A program made the position numbers and the translations under genes. The notes beneath the pieces were generated by a model. That model was given only the letters and a program-made list of their open reading frames with translations, did no database searches and had not been told where the DNA came from. Positions 1-10,430 of a stretch of 64,000 nt of DNA are shown in pieces; position 1 is the first letter of the stretch, and the number at the start of each line of letters is the position of its first letter. The DNA lies in contig NZ_CP137921.1 of assembly GCF_033708015.1 (NCBI RefSeq), forward strand, positions 121,592-185,591. Direction: 5' to 3'. The stretch comes from Proteus vulgaris (lineage in GTDB: Bacteria; Pseudomonadota; Gammaproteobacteria; Enterobacterales; Enterobacteriaceae).

Positions 1-279
1 AATGTGGCAGTGACCCCGGCAATTGTCGATGGAGTATTTGGTGCAGATGGTAAGCACTCGGTAGAAGACTTCCTTTTCATGTTTTTGCAGCTTTGTGTTG
101 CTCAAACAAAGGTCGCTTTTACCGACAACAAGAATTGGGGAAAGATTCGTCTTTATTACCCCATGCCCACTGTAGATGGCTTTTTCAAACCCACTGAGGT
201 TGTGATTAAGTCAGATCCTGTAACCGCAGATGTCACAATCATGATGGCCTCGGAAGAGGGCGCTCATTTGTGCTTGTGA
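1..279 (+). CDS. Unrecognised protein, 3' part of gene
   Basis: The reading frame is open at the left edge of the window and ends at TGA 277-279, leaving 92 visible codons. An in-frame GTG lies at 4-6, but nothing shows that translation starts there, so I treat the gene as cut. The visible part is soluble-looking, with no membrane segment and no motif I can name. It is followed by a hairpin with a T-run, so it is probably the last gene of its transcript. I do not recognise the family. Confidence 0.5.
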   Translation, partial: NVAVTPAIVDGVFGADGKHSVEDFLFMFLQLCVAQTKVAFTDNKNWGKIRLYYPMPTVDGFFKPTEVVIKSDPVTADVTIMMASEEGAHLCL

Positions 280-292
280 TATTCACAAAATT

Positions 293-319
293 CGCCTCCG
301 TTTCGGGGGCGACCTTTTT
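293..319 (+). terminator. Intrinsic terminator after the first gene
   Basis: Stem CGCCTCCG (293-300) pairs with CGGGGGCG (304-311) across a 3-nt loop, allowing one G-U pair, and is followed by ACC and a T-run. It lies 14 nt after the stop codon of the first gene, as expected of a Rho-independent terminator. Confidence 0.6.
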
Positions 320-386
320 AAACCCCTCGCCGGGGAGAACTCCCCGGCTGGGGAGCCTCCTTGGCACATTCTCCCGGTGTCGGGGT

Positions 387-420
387 TTCCTTAAAACCCT
401 GGCGACGGGGGTTTAAGGAA
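387..420 (+). promoter_or_regulatory. Inverted repeat in primase leader
   Basis: TTCCTTAAAACCC (387-399) and GGGTTTAAGGAA (409-420) are inverted copies differing by one unpaired A. The structure ends about 24 nt before the ribosome binding site of the primase gene, so it could fold in the mRNA leader or serve as a protein-binding dyad. The stretch just before it (331-360) is also rich in CCGGGG/CCCCGG dyads. Function is not known. Confidence 0.4.
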
Positions 421-456
421 GCCTCGATGCTGGGGTTCACGCTAAGGAGAAAACCT

Positions 457-2184
457 ATGTCTTACTACAAAGCTGACACCGTTCGTGAAGCTGCAAACGG
501 AAACTGGCTATTCATCCTGGCGGCCCTAGCGCCCCATCTTGAACCAGCTCTCCGTAAACCTGGTCGTCATGTTTCTTGTCCTATCCACGGCGGGAAAGAT
601 GGCTTCCGACTGTTCAAGGATGCCCACCTGACTGGTGGCGGCGTATGCAATACATGCGGTGCCAATCATGATGGTTTTGAGCTGCTGATGTGGCTCAATA
701 ACTGGGACTTTAAACAGTGCCTGAGCGAGGTTGGTGATTATCTGGGCGTTGAGAAAGAGCAACCCCAGTATCAACAAGCCGCTGCACCGACACGAGCTCC
801 TGTCCAGGCCAAAGCGCCTGTTCAGCAAGAGCCTATGAAGGTGAATAACAAGGTTCTCGATTCCAAGAATCGTAAAAAATCCATTGCCGGTACTCTGATT
901 GCCCACGGTAAAGCTCCTTATGAGCATAACGAAGACAACGAGCTCAGCTACTTTGCCTTCATCCGTGACAAGAGCGGTTTGGAACGCACCATCTGGGGCG
1001 TGGATCTTGAAAGAGCCATTGGTGAAAGTGAAGCCAAGTATGGGGATGAGATCGTCATGACAAACCTCGGGCGCGAGCCTGTAACTGTCGTCGTTGAAGT
1101 TAAGGACGAGCAGGGGAATGTTGTGAGAGAACAACCTATGCAAACGCATCGCAACACCTGGCTGGTGGAACGTCGCGGCGCTACGGTAACGCAGTTCCGC
1201 GCTCGCTCGAACGGTGGTGTTGAGCCGGTGAGTCACCATGTTGAGTCGGCCCCTGTGGTCAACCGCAAGGTAGAAACTCCGGCACCGCAAGTACAACCTG
1301 CGGCCACACAACCGGAAGAGCAAAGCAGCGAAAATAAGCCGAAAGTTGTTCCGATGTTTCGTGAACAACCTAAGCCTTGGTTGCTTGAGCTCCAAGAAGA
1401 AATGGAGAAGAGAATGGAGCGCGAACGCGCTTACAGTGCTCGTCTCCGTGAGAAAATCGAGAAGGTATGGAACGAGTGTTTGCCGTTCTCCAGTCATGTG
1501 ACTGAGCCAATGCGTCTGTACTTCAAAAACCGCGAGCTGCTGTTCAAAGTTGATGAAGTAGAAAAAACAGACTGTCTGCGGTTCAATCCGGCTATGGCCT
1601 ACTACGACGAAGATGGCAATGAAGTTGGGAAATTCCCGGCTATCGTCTGCGCTATCCGAGATGTGGAAGGCAACCTGGTAACGCTCCACCGCACCTATCT
1701 CACCCAAAACGGTAAAAAAGCCAAGGTCGGCAACGCCAAAAAGATGATGCCCATTCCTGACGGTTTGGATGTCAATGGCGCGGCCATCCGCCTCGGTGAA
1801 CCGACTGAGGGTATCCTGGGTGTTGCAGAAGGGCTGGAAACAGCTCTGTCAGCTTATCGAGTCACTCAAATCCCGGTTTGGTCAACGGTCAATGCCACCC
1901 TAATGGAGTCCTTCGAGGTTCCAGAAGGTGTTCACACCGTACTGATCTGGGCTGACAAAGATAAGTCTGTGACTGGGGAGAAGTCAGCGAACGTGCTGAA
2001 AGCCAAGCTGGAGAAGCGCGGCATTCGTGTGTACGTCCTGCTGCCTAAGCTCCCGATCCCGCCCAGAGCGAAAGGGATTGACTGGAACGATGTCCTGATG
2101 AGTCAGGGAAGCCTCGGTTTCCCGAATGCTCGCTACCTGCGCGATTTCATTGCGAGAAGGAGAGCTGAGTATGGCCGTCATTGA
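457..2184 (+). CDS. DNA primase-like protein (zinc finger plus Toprim)
   Basis: A 575-residue protein. ATG 457 is preceded by AAGGAGA at 444-450, which favours it over upstream in-frame starts. The N-terminus has a primase-type zinc motif: CPIHGG near residues 38-43 and CNTCG near 64-68. A Pro/Ala/Gln-rich linker follows (about 105-135). The C-terminal third has Toprim signatures: a GVAEGLETALSA stretch near 453-464 with the acidic Glu, and IWADKDK near 497-503 with the DxD-type pair. This fits plasmid or phage primases of the P4/Toprim type that make primers for plasmid replication or for the transferred strand. The gene ends 14 nt inside the next one, so the two are probably cotranslated. 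Substrate and partner are inferred from the family. Confidence 0.8.
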   Translation: MSYYKADTVREAANGNWLFILAALAPHLEPALRKPGRHVSCPIHGGKDGFRLFKDAHLTGGGVCNTCGANHDGFELLMWLNNWDFKQCLSEVGDYLGVEKEQPQYQQAAAPTRAPVQAKAPVQQEPMKVNNKVLDSKNRKKSIAGTLIAHGKAPYEHNEDNELSYFAFIRDKSGLERTIWGVDLERAIGESEAKYGDEIVMTNLGREPVTVVVEVKDEQGNVVREQPMQTHRNTWLVERRGATVTQFRARSNGGVEPVSHHVESAPVVNRKVETPAPQVQPAATQPEEQSSENKPKVVPMFREQPKPWLLELQEEMEKRMERERAYSARLREKIEKVWNECLPFSSHVTEPMRLYFKNRELLFKVDEVEKTDCLRFNPAMAYYDEDGNEVGKFPAIVCAIRDVEGNLVTLHRTYLTQNGKKAKVGNAKKMMPIPDGLDVNGAAIRLGEPTEGILGVAEGLETALSAYRVTQIPVWSTVNATLMESFEVPEGVHTVLIWADKDKSVTGEKSANVLKAKLEKRGIRVYVLLPKLPIPPRAKGIDWNDVLMSQGSLGFPNARYLRDFIARRRAEYGRH

Positions 2185-2449
2185 TGTCTCGAAGGTTGAT
2201 ACAACGCCTGGTAACGACGCGGTGTGCCCCTTCTCTCCCCCTGAGGGGTGGGAGGGGGACTCTGCGGCCTACGTTGAGCTTATGCGGTCTCGGTATCGTC
2301 ATCTGATGCACGGCCAGAGAATGATGGTGACAGCCTCCTTCGCAAGAAGGGAGCCTATCCAAGTTACTGGCCCGTTTGCTGATGAAGCGACGAAGATCAT
2401 TAACTCAATGAAGATGAACAAGGCGAAGCCAACAGCTTTGTCTGCCTAA
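2171..2449 (+). CDS. Small hypothetical protein after primase
   Basis: A 92-residue protein starting at ATG 2171, with AAGGAGAG at 2157-2164 lying inside the end of the primase gene. The 14-nt overlap and shared direction suggest one operon. Near its middle it has a Met/Arg-rich segment (ELMRSRYRHLMHGQRMM). No signal peptide or membrane segment is visible. I do not recognise the family. Confidence 0.65.
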   Translation: MAVIDVSKVDTTPGNDAVCPFSPPEGWEGDSAAYVELMRSRYRHLMHGQRMMVTASFARREPIQVTGPFADEATKIINSMKMNKAKPTALSA

Positions 2450-2458
2450 AACTTTAAC

Positions 2459-2486
2459 CCTGAGGGGGTGTTCATGCCCTCTCAGG
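2459..2486 (+). terminator. Hairpin after the primase operon
   Basis: CCTGAGGGGG (2459-2468) pairs with CCCTCTCAGG (2477-2486), with one mismatch and an 8-nt loop. It sits between the small gene and the next start codon. There is no long T-run after it, so it could be a weak terminator, an RNA-processing site or a stabilising structure. Confidence 0.4.
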
Positions 2487-2521
2487 CATGATTCGCCTCC
2501 TCTTCAACTATGGAGGTAATC

Positions 2522-2647
2522 ATGAAAAAGTTTTTGCGTATTAAGACGTGGTTTGTGCGTCTTTTCTCTCCTGACAAGAAGACTCTGGGAGCTATCGGTG
2601 AAGACCTGCGTAAGGTCGCCGTAACAGCCATCGGTGTCGGTATTGTA
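2522..2647 (+). pseudogene. Small membrane protein gene, 5' part, split by the island
   Basis: ATG 2522 has a good ribosome binding site (GGAGGT, 2512-2517). The first 42 codons run into the end of the resistance island at 2648. Removing the island and one copy of TTGTA joins this part to 36043-36156 in frame. The restored protein has 79 residues: a basic N-terminus, then two hydrophobic segments (about 33-47 and 55-73). Reading through into the island gives a fused tail stopping at 2741-2743. The intact protein was probably a small inner-membrane protein of unknown role; its loss here evidently is tolerated. Confidence 0.75.
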
Positions 2648-2668
2648 GGGGTCGTCTCAGAAAACGGA

Positions 2669-3995
2669 ATCTATGGTCACTCCCGTTTTTGCAACACCGA
2701 TTTTGACGACAAGTTGGCTTGCTTGAATCTATCCGGCGTCTGAATGGGATTTTATTCCCGCGCCTTGATGAGTTCCGCGCCTGATGAACCTCCAGAAAAT
2801 ATACGGCTTCAATGAGCCTTTCCGTTTTACAGGTTCCTCAACAGGCCGGTGGGCCGTTAGTATCATCAATATCAGTATTCGCAAAACCAGATCAGTAATT
2901 CTTTAAACCGGTGTATTTCTGCCGTTATGCTACATAAGTTTGCTGTCGTGCCGTTAGGGCCCAGGCTATTCTGGCCAGCTTGTTTGCCAGAGCACAAGTG
3001 ACGACAAAGTTGCTTTTCCGGCACAGTAAATCCCTGACCCAATCGGCCAATTTGCCAGACTGGTGTTCCAGTTTTTGTATGAATACCCTGGCACATTGAA
3101 CCAACAAAGTTCGGATCTTTTTATTACCTCGCTTACTAATTCCCAGCAATGTCGTCCTACCTCCCGTGCTGTACTGCCGAGGTACAAGCCCTGTTGCCGC
3201 CGCAAAGTCACGGCTGCTGGCGTACTGCTTCCCGTCGCCAATCTCAGTTGAAATAGTACTCGCTGTCAGTGTTCCGACGCAGGGAATGCTCAGCAAGCGC
3301 TGTCCAACCTCATCTTCGTCCAACTTTCGTTTCAACTGGGATTCCAAATCTTTAATCTGCTCAACAAGATAGTGATAATGCTGTTGTAATTTCAGCAATA
3401 ACTGGCTGAGGTAAAGAGGCAAACTATTATCCTCAAGAATGGTACTCAGTCGGCTAATAACGGCAGCTCCTCGGGGAACGCTAATGCCAAATTCCAGCAG
3501 AAAAGCATGCATTTGATTGGTTGTTTTTACCTTATCCTGAACCAGGGATTCACGGACACGATGCAGAGCCCGCATTGCCTGCTGAGATTCCGTTCTGGGC
3601 TGCACAAAACGCATAGACGGACGCGATGCAGCTTCACAAATAGCTTCGGCGTCGACAAAGTCGTTTTTATTGCTTTTAACGAACGGGCGGACAAATTGTG
3701 GTGATATCAGCTTTGGGGAATGCCCCAACTCTTCCAACTTGCGTGCCATAAAGTGAGAACCGCCACAGGCTTCCATTGCGATGGTTGTAGCGGGGCATGT
3801 CGCCAAAAATTCGATCAACTTTGGCCGGGTAAATTTTTTACGGTAAACAGCCTTCCCGCGACGATCCTGGCAATGAATATGGAAAGAGTTTTTACCCAGA
3901 TCGATACCAATGAGCGCAATGTTTTCCATGATAGTTCTCCGAATGAAAGCCTGTCCTCAGCATAGTACCGGGAAGGAGGGAGTGACCATCTCATT
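2669..3995 (-). mobile_element. IS4321/IS5075-like element in the left terminal repeat
   Basis: About 1327 bp, boundaries good to a base or two. The subterminal inverted repeats are ATGGTCACTCCC (2673-2684) and its complement (3978-3989), with 4 and 6 extra bases outside. It lies within the 38-bp Tn21-type repeat: GGGGTCGTCTCAGAAAACGG(AA) is outside and AATAAAGCACGCTAAG (3997-4012) inside. Targeting of Tn21-family repeats is the known habit of this IS110/IS1111-group pair. The transposase alone does not let me separate IS4321 from IS5075. Confidence 0.9.
2925..3929 (-). CDS. tnpA: IS110/IS1111-family transposase
   Basis: 334 residues. The N-terminus has the DEDD-type first motif (GIDLGKNSFHIH, about 8-19), a second acidic site around MEAC (52-55) and a DFVDAEAI segment near 91-98. 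The C-terminal half has the IS110-family transposase-20 block (IPCVGTLTASTI near 217-228 and TGLVPRQYSTGG near 248-259). It should act as a DEDD recombinase that inserts the element into 38-bp repeats of Tn21-like transposons. The translated copy at 34756-35760 appears identical, and both are full length. Confidence 0.92.
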   Translation of the reverse strand: MENIALIGIDLGKNSFHIHCQDRRGKAVYRKKFTRPKLIEFLATCPATTIAMEACGGSHFMARKLEELGHSPKLISPQFVRPFVKSNKNDFVDAEAICEAASRPSMRFVQPRTESQQAMRALHRVRESLVQDKVKTTNQMHAFLLEFGISVPRGAAVISRLSTILEDNSLPLYLSQLLLKLQQHYHYLVEQIKDLESQLKRKLDEDEVGQRLLSIPCVGTLTASTISTEIGDGKQYASSRDFAAATGLVPRQYSTGGRTTLLGISKRGNKKIRTLLVQCARVFIQKLEHQSGKLADWVRDLLCRKSNFVVTCALANKLARIAWALTARQQTYVA

Positions 3996-4007
3996 AAATA
4001 AAGCACG

Positions 4008-4442
4008 CTAAGGCATAGCTGACCTTGCCAGGCCTGCTTCGCCCTGTAGTGACGCGATCAACGGGCAGGAAACATTCCCCTTTCGTGCATGGCAGGCGCA
4101 CACGAGTTCAGACAGCACGGTTTCCATGCGCGCCAAGTCGGCCATCTTCTCGCGCACGTCCTTGAGCTTGTGTTCGGCCAGGCTGCTGGCCTCCTCGCAG
4201 TGGGTGCCATCGTCGAGCCGCAACAGCTCGGCAATCTCGTCCAGACTGAACCCCAGCCGCTGTGCCGATTTCACGAATTTCACCCGAACCACGTCCGCCT
4301 CCCCATAGCGGCGGATGCTGCCGTAAGGCTTGTCCGGTTCCCGCAACAGGCCCTTGCGCTGATAGAAGCGGATTGTCTCCACGTTGACCCCGGCCGCCTT
4401 GGCAAAAACGCCAATGGTCAGGTTTTCCAAATTATTTTCCAT
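4008..4442 (-). CDS. merR: Mercury-responsive regulator MerR
   Basis: 144 residues, the usual MerR length. The start at 4442 gives [20 protein letters not shown], with the MerR-family helix-turn-helix ([24 protein letters not shown]). The metal-binding cysteines lie in HCEEA (about 82), VCACHARKG (about 114-117) and VSCP (about 126). It represses and, with Hg(II), activates the divergent merTPCADE promoter by untwisting the 19-bp spacer. The TAG stop (4008-4010) lies inside the transposon terminal repeat, as in Tn21. Confidence 0.96.
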
Positions 4443-4447
4443 ATCGC

Positions 4448-4478
4448 TTGACTCCGTACATGAGTACGGAAGTAAGGT
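4448..4478 (+). promoter_or_regulatory. mer operator-promoter
   Basis: The -35 TTGACT (4448-4453) and -10 TAAGGT (4473-4478) are separated by 19 bp, the overlong spacer typical of MerR-controlled promoters. The spacer contains the MerR dyad CCGTAC-N4-GTACGG (4454-4469). It drives merT onward; the divergent merR promoter overlaps it. Confidence 0.92.
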
Positions 4479-4513
4479 TACGCTATCCAATCCAAATTCA
4501 AAAGGGCCAACGT

Positions 4514-4864
4514 ATGTCTGAACCACAAAACGGGCGCGGTGCGCTCTTCGCCGGCGGGCTGGCCGCCATTCTTGCATCGACCTGCTGCCTGGGGCCGCTA
4601 GTACTGGTCGCCCTGGGCTTCTCCGGTGCTTGGATCGGCAACCTGACGGTGCTGGAACCCTATCGACCGTTGTTCATCGGCGCGGCGCTAGTGGCGCTGT
4701 TCTTCGCCTGGAAGCGGATTTACCGGCCCGTGCAGGCATGCAAGCCAGGTGAGGTCTGCGCGATTCCGCAGGTGCGCGCCACCTACAAGCTGATTTTCTG
4801 GATCGTGGCCGTGCTGGTCCTGGTCGCGCTTGGATTTCCCTATGTCGTTCCATTTTTCTATTAA
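4514..4864 (+). CDS. merT: Mercuric ion transporter MerT
   Basis: 116 residues from ATG 4514. Three membrane segments are visible, the first carrying the paired cysteines of STCCLGPLV (about 24-25) that take Hg(II) from MerP. A second cysteine pair lies in the cytoplasmic loop (QACKPGEVC, about 76-82). It passes Hg(II) across the inner membrane to MerA. It is the first gene of the mer operon, with merP 13 nt downstream. Confidence 0.95.
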
Positions 4865-4877
4865 CCAGGAGTTCATC

Positions 4878-5153
4878 ATGAAGAAACTGTTTGCCTCCCT
4901 TGCCCTCGCCGCCGCTGTTGCCCCGGTGTGGGCCGCTACCCAGACCGTCACGCTAGCGGTTCCCGGCATGACTTGCGCCGCCTGCCCGATCACAGTCAAG
5001 AAAGCGCTCTCCAAGGTCGAAGGCGTGAGCAAGGTCGATGTGGGCTTCGAGAAGCGCGAGGCCGTCGTCACTTTTGACGACACCAAGGCCAGCGTACAGA
5101 AGCTGACCAAGGCCACCGCAGACGCCGGCTATCCGTCCAGCGTCAAGCAGTGA
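4878..5153 (+). CDS. merP: Periplasmic mercury-binding protein MerP
   Basis: 91 residues. A signal peptide (MKKLFASLALAAAVAPVWA) precedes a heavy-metal-associated domain with the GMTCAACPI motif (about 34-42); its two cysteines bind Hg(II). MerP hands the ion to MerT. A good ribosome binding site (CCAGGAG) precedes ATG 4878. Confidence 0.95.
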   Translation: MKKLFASLALAAAVAPVWAATQTVTLAVPGMTCAACPITVKKALSKVEGVSKVDVGFEKREAVVTFDDTKASVQKLTKATADAGYPSSVKQ

Positions 5154-5188
5154 GCCAGCAAGCCAACGACAACAGCGAGAGCCGCTTC

Positions 5189-5611
5189 ATGGGACTGATG
5201 ACACGCATTGCCGATAAAACCGGCGCGCTCGGCAGCGTCGTTTCCGCGATGGGCTGCGCCGCCTGCTTTCCAGCCCTCGCCAGCTTCGGCGCGGCCATCG
5301 GGCTGGGCTTCTTGAGCCAGTACGAGGGACTGTTCATCAGCCGCCTGCTGCCGCTGTTTGCCGCGCTGGCCTTCCTGGCGAACGCGCTGGGTTGGTTCAG
5401 TCATCGGCAATGGCTGCGCAGTCTGCTCGGCATGATCGGCCCGGCCATCGTGTTTGCGGCCACGGTCTGGCTGCTCGGCAACTGGTGGACGGCGAACCTG
5501 ATGTACGTCGGCCTGGCCTTGATGATTGGGGTGTCGATCTGGGACTTCGTGTCGCCGGCGCATCGCCGTTGCGGACCGGACGGCTGCGAACTCCCCGCCA
5601 AGCGCTTGTGA
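5189..5611 (+). CDS. merC: Mercury transporter MerC
   Basis: 140 residues from ATG 5189, the usual MerC length. Four membrane segments are visible. The first contains MGCAACFPALASFG (about 21-34), the cysteine pair used for Hg(II) uptake. A further cysteine pair occurs near the C-terminus (RRCGPDGCELP). merC between merP and merA is the Tn21 arrangement, which distinguishes this operon from Tn501. Confidence 0.94.
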   Translation: MGLMTRIADKTGALGSVVSAMGCAACFPALASFGAAIGLGFLSQYEGLFISRLLPLFAALAFLANALGWFSHRQWLRSLLGMIGPAIVFAATVWLLGNWWTANLMYVGLALMIGVSIWDFVSPAHRRCGPDGCELPAKRL

Positions 5612-7357
<1,746 letters not shown>

Positions 7358-7374
7358 GGACAAGGAGGTGTGCG

Positions 7375-7737
7375 ATGAGCGCCTACACGGTATCGCAACT
7401 GGCCCATAACGCTGGGGTGAGCGTACATATCGTGCGCGACTACCTGGTGCGCGGCTTGTTACGGCCGGTGGCCTGCACCACGGGCGGCTACGGCGTGTTC
7501 GACGATGCGGCCTTGCAACGGCTGTGCTTCGTGCGCGCGGCCTTCGAGGCGGGTATCGGCCTGGATGCCCTGGCGCGGCTGTGCCGTGCGCTCGACGCAG
7601 CGGACGGCGCACAAGCCGCAGCGCAGCTTGCCGTGCTGCGCCAGTTGGTCGAGCGGCGGCGCGCGGCGTTGGCCCATCTGGACGCGCAACTGGCCTCCAT
7701 GCCAGCCGAGCGGGCGCACGAGGAGGCATTGCCGTGA
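7375..7737 (+). CDS. merD: mer operon coregulator MerD
   Basis: 120 residues from ATG 7375 with AAGGAGG (7362-7368) upstream. The N-terminus has a MerR-like helix-turn-helix ([20 protein letters not shown]), but the protein lacks the MerR metal-binding cysteines. MerD is thought to displace MerR and switch the operon off. Its end overlaps the GTG start of merE by 4 nt. Confidence 0.94.
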   Translation: MSAYTVSQLAHNAGVSVHIVRDYLVRGLLRPVACTTGGYGVFDDAALQRLCFVRAAFEAGIGLDALARLCRALDAADGAQAAAQLAVLRQLVERRRAALAHLDAQLASMPAERAHEEALP

Positions 7738-7970
7738 ACGCCCCTGACAAACTGCCGCCCGAGACGCGCCAACCCGTTTCCGGCTACCTGTGGGGTGCGC
7801 TGGCCGTGTTGACCTGCCCCTGCCATCTGCCGATTCTCGCCGCCGTGCTGGCCGGGACGACCGCCGGTGCCTTCCTTGGCGAGCATTGGGGTGTTGCCGC
7901 GCTCGCGCTGACCGGCTTGTTCGTTCTGGCCGTAACGCGGCTGCTGCGCGCCTTCCGGGGCGGATCATGA
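7734..7970 (+). CDS. merE: Mercury transport protein MerE
   Basis: 78 residues from GTG 7734, overlapping merD by 4 nt. Two membrane segments are visible; the first carries TCPCHLPI (about 29-36) with a Cys-Pro-Cys pair. MerE is reported to contribute to uptake of Hg(II) and methylmercury. Its TGA overlaps the ATG of the following urf2 fragment (ATGA at 7967-7970). Confidence 0.93.
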   Translation: MNAPDKLPPETRQPVSGYLWGALAVLTCPCHLPILAAVLAGTTAGAFLGEHWGVAALALTGLFVLAVTRLLRAFRGGS

Positions 7971-8607
7971 CGAGTTCGCAGCCCGCCGGATGGACGGCGG
8001 CCGAGTTGGCGCAGGCGGCGGCGCGCGGACAGCTTGACCTGCATTACCAGCCGCTGGTCGATCTGCGCGATCACCGGATCGCTGGCGCGGAAGCGTTGAT
8101 GCGCTGGCGGCATCCGAGGCTTGGCCTGTTGCCGCCCGGCCAGTTCCTGCCGCTGGCCGAGTCGTTCGGCCTGATGCCGGAAATAGGCGCGTGGGTGCTG
8201 GGCGAGGCCTGTCGCCAGATGCACAAGTGGCAAGGACCGGCATGGCAACCGTTCCGTCTTGCCATCAATGTGTCCGCCAGCCAGGTTGGGCCAACGTTCG
8301 ACGACGAGGTAAAGCGGGTGCTGGCCGATATGGCCCTGCCCGCCGAGCTTCTGGAGATCGAACTGACCGAATCGGTCGCATTCGGCAATCCAGCCCTGTT
8401 CGCCAGTTTCGACGCCTTGCGCGCCATCGGCGTGCGCTTCGCCGCCGACGACTTCGGCACCGGCTATTCCTGCCTGCAACATCTGAAATGCTGCCCCATC
8501 ACCACATTGAAAATCGACCAATCCTTTGTCGCCAGGCTCCCGGATGATGCCCGTGACCAAACTATCGTGCGGGCGGTGATCCAGCTCGCGCACGGGCTGG
8601 GCATGGA
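7967..8607 (+). pseudogene. urf2: urf2M 5' part (EAL-domain protein) split by the integron
   Basis: ATG 7967 opens an EAL-domain protein. LHYQPLVDLRDHRIAGAEALMRW gives the domain's usual start, although the signature EAL appears here as AEAL. It runs about 213 codons and is then cut by the class 1 integron at 8608. The sequence resumes at 19225 after the duplicated ATGGA. This is the known Tn21 urf2M::In2 arrangement; the 3' part encodes the TnpM product. Confidence 0.9.
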
Positions 8608-8632
8608 TGTCATTTTCAGAAGACGACTGCAC
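8608..8632 (+). repeat. Tn402-type terminal repeat IRt
   Basis: A 25-bp repeat starting TGTCATTTTCAGAAGACG next to the duplicated ATGGA. About 120 bp from this end (8608-8728) reappears inverted at 32842-32964. Confidence 0.9.
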
Positions 8633-8748
8633 CAGTTGATTGGGCGTAATGGCTGTTGTGCAGCCAGCTCCTGACAGTTCAATATCAGAAGTGATCTGCA
8701 CCAATCTCGACTATGCTCAATACTCGTGTGCACCAAAGCGAGGTGAGC

Positions 8749-10428
8749 ATGGCGACGGACACCCCACGGATTCCAGAACAAGGCGTGGCCACTCTGCCTG
8801 ATGAGGCTTGGGAGCGTGCGCGCCGTCGTGCGGAGATCATCAGTCCGTTGGCGCAGTCGGAGACGGTCGGGCACGAAGCGGCCGATATGGCGGCTCAGGC
8901 GCTGGGCTTGTCTCGGCGCCAGGTATACGTTCTGATCCGGCGTGCCCGGCAAGGCAGCGGCCTCGTGACGGATCTGGTGCCCGGCCAGTCCGGTGGAGGT
9001 AAAGGTAAGGGGCGCTTGCCGGAACCGGTCGAGCGCGTCATCCACGAGCTACTGCAAAAGCGGTTCCTGACCAAGCAGAAGCGCAGCCTAGCGGCCTTTC
9101 ACCGCGAAGTCACTCAGGTGTGCAAGGCTCAAAAACTGCGAGTGCCGGCGCGCAATACCGTGGCCTTACGGATCGCTAGCCTTGACCCGCGCAAGGTCAT
9201 CCGCCGGCGGGAAGGCCAGGATGCCGCTCGTGACCTACAAGGTGTGGGCGGCGAGCCTCCTGCCGTGACCGCGCCGCTGGAGCAGGTGCAGATAGACCAT
9301 ACGGTCATCGACCTGATCGTGGTCGATGACCGCGACCGGCAACCTATTGGCCGCCCGTACCTGACCCTCGCCATCGACGTGTTCACCCGCTGCGTGCTCG
9401 GCATGGTCGTCACGCTGGAAGCGCCGTCTGCCGTTTCGGTTGGCCTGTGCCTCGTGCATGTCGCCTGCGACAAGCGCCCTTGGCTGGAAGGACTGAACGT
9501 GGAAATGGATTGGCAGATGAGCGGCAAGCCCTTGCTGCTCTACCTAGACAACGCGGCCGAGTTCAAGAGCGAGGCCCTGCGCCGGGGTTGCGAGCAGCAT
9601 GGCATCCGGCTGGACTATCGCCCGCTGGGACAGCCGCACTATGGCGGCATCGTGGAACGGATCATCGGCACGGCGATGCAGATGATTCACGACGAACTGC
9701 CGGGAACGACCTTCTCCAACCCTGACCAGCGCGGCGACTACGATTCCGAAAACAAGGCCGCCCTGACGCTGCGCGAGCTAGAGCGCTGGCTCACATTGGC
9801 GGTCGGCACCTACCACGGTTCGGTGCACAACGGCCTGCTCCAACCGCCGGCCGCGCGCTGGGCCGAGGCCGTGGCGCGTGTCGGCGTACCGGCCGTCGTC
9901 ACACGCGCTACTTCGTTCCTGGTCGATTTTCTGCCGATCCTCCGGCGCACGCTGACCCGCACCGGCTTTGTCATCGACCACATCCACTACTACGCCGATG
10001 CGCTCAAGCCGTGGATTGCGCGGCGTGAACGCTGGCCGTCCTTTCTGATCCGGCGCGATCCGCGCGACATCAGCCGTATCTGGGTCCTGGAACCGGAGGG
10101 ACAGCATTACCTGGAAATTCCCTACCGTACCTTGTCGCATCCGGCTGTCACCCTCTGGGAACAACGGCAGGCGCTGGCGAAACTGCGGCAGCAAGGGCGC
10201 GAACAGGTGGATGAGTCGGCGCTGTTCCGCATGATCGGCCAGATGCGTGAGATTGTGACCAGCGCGCAGAAGGCCACACGCAAGGCGCGGCGTGACGCGG
10301 ATCGCCGCCAGCACCTCAAGACATCAGCTCGGCCGGACAAGCCCGTTCCGCCGGATACGGATATTGCCGACCCGCAGGCAGACAACTTGCCACCCGCCAA
10401 ACCGTTCGACCAGATTGAGGAGTGGTAG
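8749..10428 (+). CDS. tniA: Tn402 transposase TniA
   Basis: 559 residues from ATG 8749 (RBS GAGGTGAG). It is a retroviral-type integrase. The catalytic DDE residues are visible: D in QIDHTVIDLIVVDD (about 196), D in YLDNAAEFKS (about 278) and E in GGIVERIIGTAM (about 311). An N-terminal helix-turn-helix region lies near 45-75. It is full length but would need TniB and TniQ to move the integron. It ends 2 nt before the tniB start region. Confidence 0.93.
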   Translation: MATDTPRIPEQGVATLPDEAWERARRRAEIISPLAQSETVGHEAADMAAQALGLSRRQVYVLIRRARQGSGLVTDLVPGQSGGGKGKGRLPEPVERVIHELLQKRFLTKQKRSLAAFHREVTQVCKAQKLRVPARNTVALRIASLDPRKVIRRREGQDAARDLQGVGGEPPAVTAPLEQVQIDHTVIDLIVVDDRDRQPIGRPYLTLAIDVFTRCVLGMVVTLEAPSAVSVGLCLVHVACDKRPWLEGLNVEMDWQMSGKPLLLYLDNAAEFKSEALRRGCEQHGIRLDYRPLGQPHYGGIVERIIGTAMQMIHDELPGTTFSNPDQRGDYDSENKAALTLRELERWLTLAVGTYHGSVHNGLLQPPAARWAEAVARVGVPAVVTRATSFLVDFLPILRRTLTRTGFVIDHIHYYADALKPWIARRERWPSFLIRRDPRDISRIWVLEPEGQHYLEIPYRTLSHPAVTLWEQRQALAKLRQQGREQVDESALFRMIGQMREIVTSAQKATRKARRDADRRQHLKTSARPDKPVPPDTDIADPQADNLPPAKPFDQIEEW

Positions 10429-10430
10429 CC

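Noticed and set aside
526..1707. A 393-codon open frame on the minus strand opposite the primase gene
   Set aside because: It is a shadow: no ribosome binding site, odd composition, and the plus-strand frame has clear zinc and Toprim motifs.
2966..3241. Small frames inside both IS4321-like copies
   Set aside because: They are alternate frames of the transposase gene and have no support.
7784..8704. A 306-codon minus-strand frame opposite merE and urf2
   Set aside because: High-GC DNA leaves the antisense frame open; the plus strand has the known Tn21 genes and overlaps.
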